A stretch of 64,000 bases of DNA from Chryseobacterium jejuense (GTDB taxonomy: Bacteria > Bacteroidota > Bacteroidia > Flavobacteriales > Weeksellaceae), in contig NZ_JAGIPR010000001.1 of the NCBI RefSeq assembly GCF_017877355.1, positions 1-64,000 on the forward strand, written 5' to 3'. Below are positions 59,597 to 64,000 of this stretch, piece by piece. Every line of letters begins with the position of its first letter. Position 1 is the first letter of the stretch. The notes beneath the pieces were generated by a model. It saw nothing but the letters and a program-made list of their open reading frames with translations. It was not told where the DNA came from and made no database searches. The position numbers and the translations under genes were made by a program.

Positions 59597-60577
59597 CTAC
59601 ATCTGTAATCCATATTCCGGTCTTGGATATTCTCCCGGTACTTCGTAGTAAGGTGATTTCCCCAAATGGTACCAGGCTCCCAATCCTGAGATCATCAACG
59701 TCATATGATGTACAAAGTTTTCTACATCCTTTTGAATAGCACCAAATTCCGGAAGGGTAGTCTTTAGTTCTACAAATTCCCTTACATAGTCATCATGCAT
59801 CTGCATAGCTTCCATACAGGCTTCCTCCAATGAAATTTTGTATTGATGTTTTATGACAAGTATAATATTGAGCACATCCGGGCTTATTACCAATTTCTTT
59901 TCTATAGATGCAAAGCTATTCTGGAGGACCATAATACGGGACATCAGTGTCTTCAGCCGCTTAATAACAGGATGTTTTGAAACAAAATCCGGTGCAATAA
60001 AACCCATAGACGGTTCAACCGGATCAGAATAAGGATACACAGAGATTGAATATTCACTCATGAGGAGAAGATGGCTTAATGTTGGAAATTCCTGTTTTAA
60101 TTTATAGGGGTTTTCCTCCATCATTCCATAAGTGGTGTAGTCATGGAAAGACTCTGCCCAACGTTGAAACCAATTGTCGTTAACGTAAGGACGGAATTCA
60201 TCTCTGCTCAATGCAACCTGTCTCAGTAATCCGATGTCACCAGGTCTGGGATCTTCGCCCAGCATCACATTCATAATGTCATCTCTGACGGAAGCTAATT
60301 CTTTTACGGGGCAAAGCTCATAATAATCCTCATATAACGTTAACCAAACCATAAATCTTGCAATGGGTCTCATCTGCTCCATTGTTTGGGTAGCCGGAAA
60401 CATATATGAGGCTGCTTGTACCAGATTATTTCTTTTGTATTTGGTTCTCGTTGCTTCAGACATGAACTGGTAGTCTCTATCAATCCAGTCATTCTGTTCT
60501 TCATAAAATGATTCTGCAAAAGGTGCAACTTTATAAGCCCAGGAATGTTGTAAAATAGGGATGTCTGATTGTTTCAT
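59597..60577 (-). CDS. Class I terpene synthase-like protein with degenerate active-site motifs
   Basis: 326 residues, same fold and length as its neighbours. Four landmarks differ from the family: the Asp motif is EDYYE (first Asp changed to Glu), the pyrophosphate-sensor Arg is Ser (LMSEYSISVYP), the NSE triad reads NSFASIEKK (Glu changed to Lys), and the RY pair is PYY (SPYYE). The reading frame is intact with no decay, so a changed function is possible. Cytoplasmic. Gaps: 41 bases upstream, 21 bases downstream. Confidence 0.85.
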   Translation of the reverse strand: MKQSDIPILQHSWAYKVAPFAESFYEEQNDWIDRDYQFMSEATRTKYKRNNLVQAASYMFPATQTMEQMRPIARFMVWLTLYEDYYELCPVKELASVRDDIMNVMLGEDPRPGDIGLLRQVALSRDEFRPYVNDNWFQRWAESFHDYTTYGMMEENPYKLKQEFPTLSHLLLMSEYSISVYPYSDPVEPSMGFIAPDFVSKHPVIKRLKTLMSRIMVLQNSFASIEKKLVISPDVLNIILVIKHQYKISLEEACMEAMQMHDDYVREFVELKTTLPEFGAIQKDVENFVHHMTLMISGLGAWYHLGKSPYYEVPGEYPRPEYGLQM

Positions 60578-60618
60578 TATTGTATATTTTAGATTAAAAA
60601 ATATTTTTGCTTAAAGTG

Positions 60619-61635
60619 TTATCGAACCTGGTTCAACTTTTCTTTTAGTTCTCCTGCTTCCGGAAATTCCATGGCATTGTAACGATCCAGTTTTGTAGAT
60701 ACATTTTTCCATCCACTAAGCACCATGCTCATATAATGAACCCAGTTAACCACTGCATCCTGCCATATTCCAAAGTCAGGAAGAGAAGCCTGCAATTCTA
60801 CAAATTCTTTCAGGTCCTCATTGTGAAGGCGCAAATCCTCAAGACATGCCTCCTTCAGGGACATCTGCCGTTCATACTGAATCACCTTTACAATATTGTA
60901 ATAAATACTGTCGGTTGCTTCGTCTTTCAATACAGATTGTACTTCATTGAAAAAAGTAACAAGGTGGCATGCCAGTGTCTGTAAACGGATGATCACGGGA
61001 TGCTCGTGGATCTCTTGTGGGAGTACGATTCCTGTTTCTAATTCCGTAAGCTGTAGAAAAGGATAAAGACAGATAGAATTTTCACGCAAAGCAATGCATT
61101 CGCTCACACTGGGATAAGCTTTGTTTTTCTTGTATCTTAATTCCGTTTCTAATCCTGTAAAATACCTGCTGATCATTTGGGTGAAACGGGCTACTGACTC
61201 CTGCGGGATAAACTCCAATAGTTCTGCTCTTAATGAAGCCAGCATGGGGCCTAAGGGGATTCCTGAGTCCTCGGCATTGATCTCTCCATTCAGTATGGCA
61301 ATAGATTGGGCGTGTACATATCCTATATCTTCAGGTTCACTTTCTTCATACAGATCATCATTGTATAGGGTCCACAGCATCAGTCTGCAGACGGGCTTGA
61401 ATCTTTCGGGTGATGCCGTTGGAAACCATTGTGCTGCAATATGCGCTGTTTTGGTCTTTTTGTACTTTTTCCGAAGATCGGGGTTCTGTTCATACAGCCA
61501 GAGATATTCTCCATCAATCCATTGATTTTCAGTGAACTGTTGTAGTTGTTCAGCATTGGGGTTTTTTAATGTGGGGAACGGATACCTGAACTGTTTTCGA
61601 AGGAGTTCAAGGGTACTAAAATTTTCAGTATTCAT
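60619..61635 (-). CDS. Class I terpene synthase, first gene of the array
   Basis: 338 residues. Asp-rich DDLYE (D93, D94, E97), pyrophosphate-sensor Arg in LRENSICLYP, NSE-type NEVQSVLKD (Asp instead of Glu in the third position), and RY pair in LDRYNAM. The most divergent of the three full-length members, sharing the operon. Predicted Mg2+-dependent cyclisation of farnesyl or geranyl(geranyl) diphosphate; product unknown. No P450 or prenyltransferase gene lies nearby. Confidence 0.88.
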   Translation of the reverse strand: MNTENFSTLELLRKQFRYPFPTLKNPNAEQLQQFTENQWIDGEYLWLYEQNPDLRKKYKKTKTAHIAAQWFPTASPERFKPVCRLMLWTLYNDDLYEESEPEDIGYVHAQSIAILNGEINAEDSGIPLGPMLASLRAELLEFIPQESVARFTQMISRYFTGLETELRYKKNKAYPSVSECIALRENSICLYPFLQLTELETGIVLPQEIHEHPVIIRLQTLACHLVTFFNEVQSVLKDEATDSIYYNIVKVIQYERQMSLKEACLEDLRLHNEDLKEFVELQASLPDFGIWQDAVVNWVHYMSMVLSGWKNVSTKLDRYNAMEFPEAGELKEKLNQVR

Positions 61636-61670
61636 ATTGTGATGATTATTGGTTTTGTTTTCATACTAAT

Positions 61671-61687
61671 ATACAATCGTATTGTAT
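61671..61687. promoter_or_regulatory. Inverted repeat upstream of the terpene synthase operon
   Basis: ATACAAT-CGT-ATTGTAT, perfect 7-bp arms, 36 bases before the ATG of the first synthase. No TAnnTTTG box is recognisable between, so an operator for an activator or repressor is possible. Confidence 0.5.
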
Positions 61688-62513
61688 TATAATTGCATTT
61701 TATTTCACATAAAATTGAAATTTAATGTTAATATGTCTTAAAATGGTAATATTGATAGGGGAATTTTAAATATGATTTTTTTTAAAATAGGGTAAGAAAT
61801 TTGGAATATCTTAAATTAAATTACTCCATTGAATACTTTTTACGATCCCATTTTAACATAAGAAAACCCCGATAATATAAAATTGAAAAAGGAAATAGAG
61901 TAGAATCTGAAAAAAATGATTGATATGTTGAAGGACTTTCAATATTTTTTACCTTTTATCAAATCTGATCTTTGAATAAATATGTTTCGTGCAGCTATTG
62001 ATTTCATTTGTAAATCAATTTTACCCGGTTGTTTTTTATTAAAGAACTTGTTTAAACTCTTTATTTAAAAAAGTTTAAACAAGTTCAATACCTTTAAATG
62101 AGATTGGAAAAGAAATAAATCACCTAAAGAAAAAGAGATCATATTTTTTCAAAGAAATTCACCACGAAACAATAAGAGAAATAGAAGTCATCTTGACTTT
62201 TGTATGACCTCCATCTACATCACCACTTATGATAATAACCAAAAACCGCTTTATAATGAAATATCATCTTACTAAAAAGCTGTAATACTGGTAAATGATA
62301 TCATTGAATACCTGTTTTAAGTTTATAAAGGATACAATTAATGATCTCACAGATAGGAACTTTGGATTTGAAACCTCTTTTTCCTTGGGGAATAGAAGAA
62401 TTCTATTATATCTTTGCTCAGTACTTAGTACAAGGGATTGGATTTTTTTTGTTTAGCAGCACAAATTTCTAAATCCCTTTTTTAATTTTAAAAAGTCAAG
62501 ACCACTTCATTAT
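61688..62513. other. Intergenic region with a 15-bp hairpin, no supported gene
   Basis: Very AT-rich. GAACTTGTTTAAACT / AGTTTAAACAAGTTC (62044-62058, 62072-62086) is a perfect 15-bp inverted repeat with a 13-nt loop. Short frames (for example 44 codons at 62341) have no further support. Confidence 0.5.
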
Positions 62514-62545
62514 AATAAAGACAGACCCGGAAGTCTGTCTTTATT
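62514..62545 (-). terminator. Terminator of the secreted protein gene at 62597
   Basis: AATAAAGACAGAC / GTCTGTCTTTATT, a 13-bp perfect stem with a 6-nt loop, T-rich on both sides. Confidence 0.85.
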
Positions 62546-62596
62546 TGTCTCCATAGGAATTTTAAAAGAGGGATTTTGTGTTCTTAGAATCGTAAA

Positions 62597-63355
62597 TTAT
62601 GGAGTTATTTTAATATAGGTCATGGAGGTTCTGCCATCTGCATTATTAAAAACAATACCTGCTAATGTTGTTGATCTTATACCAGCATAATAGGTGGTGG
62701 GTCCTGCAACAGTAGTTACCAAAGAACCTGTACCTGTTCCACCAATTACGTTCCTATTAGTATCAGCTGAAGTTACAATTAGTATTTCTGTATTAGGAAC
62801 TATATTTCCAGCTGTTGGTGCAGTGCTTAAAAAACCAGTGAGATAACCAAACCCACCTGTTACCTGAATTTCACCACGTATACTATAGGTAATAAGATAT
62901 GTTCCAGCAGTTGGCAGTGTAATACTGGTGAGGTTATAATTAAAACCATTGGCAGGTATATTGGCAGTGCTAGTTAGTACAGACCGCCCTGATGCAGGTG
63001 CAAAGGCATTCCCTGTAACTGTTACAACATTTCCTGACTGGTCGACACCTAAAGTAGCGCCGGCAGAAACAGGGGTAGAAGAATTTAAGTTGGAAAATTT
63101 TAATCCTGAAGTATTACTGATATTCGAATTAATTTCCAACTTGTTAGTAGGTGTAATCGTTCCTATACCGATTTGGCCCGTCGAAGTGAAAACAAAATCA
63201 TTAGCCTGTTGTGCAATATTGGGAGTACCTGCTACAGGATTGTCTTTATTTCCATCTATATGGAAAGTGCCTTGTGGATTGTTTGTATTTATTCCTACTT
63301 GGGAAAAAGTCAAAATGGAAATTAAAAATAACGGTAAAAAAATAGTTTTTTTCAT
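62597..63355 (-). CDS. Secreted surface protein, 'GINTNNP' type
   Basis: 252 residues from the ATG at 63355 (MKKTIFLPLFLISILTFSQ); the frame is open to 63466 but only this start gives a signal peptide. Mature start QVGINTNNPQGTFHIDG is the opening of many Bacteroidetes surface proteins, and a second IGIGTITPTNKLEIN repeat follows; the C-terminal 130 residues are a Thr/Gly-rich jelly-roll-like domain (GTYLITYSIRGEIQVTGGFGYLTGF, resembling a C1q/TNF-like fold). Related in opening to 31377-32594. Probably extracellular and adhesive. Confidence 0.78.
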   Translation of the reverse strand: MKKTIFLPLFLISILTFSQVGINTNNPQGTFHIDGNKDNPVAGTPNIAQQANDFVFTSTGQIGIGTITPTNKLEINSNISNTSGLKFSNLNSSTPVSAGATLGVDQSGNVVTVTGNAFAPASGRSVLTSTANIPANGFNYNLTSITLPTAGTYLITYSIRGEIQVTGGFGYLTGFLSTAPTAGNIVPNTEILIVTSADTNRNVIGGTGTGSLVTTVAGPTTYYAGIRSTTLAGIVFNNADGRTSMTYIKITP

Positions 63356-63527
63356 TTTTATATAATTTAAAATTTTATTGTTTACAAAAGGATTTCTTTG
63401 ACTGTAAAAACTATTGTAAACGAAAGGATAGAAATATTTCACCGCAAAACTACTTATGGGAGTCATTAAAAAAAAACATTTAATCTATCATTATACTGTT
63501 ATTGATAATTGTCTATTTGATTGTAAA

Positions 63528-64000
63528 TTAGATATTTATATTTTTGCTTTCATGATTAAGAAGTTTAATGAATGCAGATGGCAATATTTCTGTTTCTTTT
63601 TTAAAAACAAGCGAAAATTTATTAGGAGACGAAAAACCACACTCTTCGGCTAAAGAAGCAATTTTAAATTTTCTGTATTCAGGATTATTCTTAAGCTTTT
63701 CGATAATATAGGCGATTTTCAGCTCATTGATATAATTATAAAAATCTTTTTTTTTGTGTGTATTGATAACATGCGAGAGATACCTGTTGTTAGTATTACA
63801 ATAAGTAGCCAGATAAGGGAGCGATAAATTTTTTCGGTTAAAAATTGTAGATTTTTCAAATTCTTTTAGTTTATATAGAATTTTTTCCTCTGTATCGCTG
63901 GTCATGATTAGTGTTTTGCTTTCCAAAAATTTAGTTTCATTGATTTCTTCAGATAAAGCTTGTATAGGGGTGGTATTTTCAATTTCGGTACTGACTGTTG
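63528..64000 (-). CDS. AraC-family regulator, C-terminal part, cut by the window edge
   Basis: The frame runs on past 64000, so the start is outside the window. The visible 157 codons end with an AraC double HTH (LSLPYLATYCNTNNRYLSHVINTHKKKDF; IASLAEECGFSSPNKFSLVFKKET). The TTG near 63926 is not needed as a start because the frame continues upstream in the same sense. The N-terminal part, probably TPR or membrane domain as usual in this group, is not seen. Confidence 0.85.
   Translation of the reverse strand, partial: TVSTEIENTTPIQALSEEINETKFLESKTLIMTSDTEEKILYKLKEFEKSTIFNRKNLSLPYLATYCNTNNRYLSHVINTHKKKDFYNYINELKIAYIIEKLKNNPEYRKFKIASLAEECGFSSPNKFSLVFKKETEILPSAFIKLLNHESKNINI

Noticed and set aside
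62340..62475. 44-codon plus-strand reading frame
   Set aside because: No promoter or terminator and a low-complexity aromatic composition in an AT-rich spacer.

Overview
The window looks like chromosome of a flavobacterium close to Chryseobacterium (Weeksellaceae). It is AT-rich (roughly two thirds by eye), Shine-Dalgarno sites are weak, the readable promoters follow the Bacteroidetes pattern (TTG, spacer, TAnnTTTG), and the gene content fits: membrane-anchored AraC regulators, secreted proteins opening with the 'QVGINT' type start, DUF3575-like barrels, MG2/TonB-plug proteins. No rRNA, tRNA, phage, CRISPR array or intact insertion sequence was recognised.

Layout. 1-1.8 kb: a triplicated 268-bp repeat plus a fourth diverged copy around a small lipoprotein gene. 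1.8-15.3 kb: mostly housekeeping or hypothetical genes (MG2/plug surface protein, XRE-pentapeptide fusion, PhzF, YciF-like protein with a histone-like tail, GT14, DEAD-box helicase followed by a cold-shock protein, MaoC hydratase, a small stress-type operon with cupin and CsbD-like genes). 15.7-20.4 kb: ChaA antiporter, then a minus-strand operon of a 43-residue basic protein, GH130 and a GT4 fusion. 20.5-31 kb: AraC regulators and three class-C serine hydrolases, one with an AraC-type direct-repeat operator in front. 31-37 kb: secreted protein, a MITE-like element, ceramidase-like membrane protein, alpha/beta hydrolase, a GNAT/HTH toxin-antitoxin-like pair, and four copies of a REP-like hairpin element. 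37-41 kb: a very AT-rich accessory patch with a split HipA-like pair, a leader-like 29-residue peptide, a self-contained transcription unit for a 41-residue protein, an XRE gene, and a long nested RNA hairpin in front of a GC-richer orphan gene.

41.4-57.3 kb is the functional core. A sensor kinase whose PAS domain keeps the FixL haem ligand (His62) and distal Arg (Arg82) stands next to a receiver domain fused to an FNR-family regulator with the ETVSR recognition helix. The same 16 kb contains repeated FNR-type sites (TGAT-N4-RTCA) placed at a constant 34-nt start-to-start distance from a degenerate -7 element, GGAAnTTTR, in front of two BON-domain genes, pyrophosphatase and an L,D-transpeptidase/universal-stress operon, and in front of a decayed lipoprotein gene. 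Usp, Hsp20, PfkB, a Dps-like protein, an LdhA-like domain, Mla transporter genes and a beta-CASP nuclease complete what reads as a low-oxygen/dormancy island.

57.5-61.7 kb is a tandem minus-strand array of class I terpene synthases: three full-length genes and one truncated gene. One full-length member has substitutions at four key motifs. The window closes with a secreted protein and the 3' part of an AraC regulator cut by the right edge.
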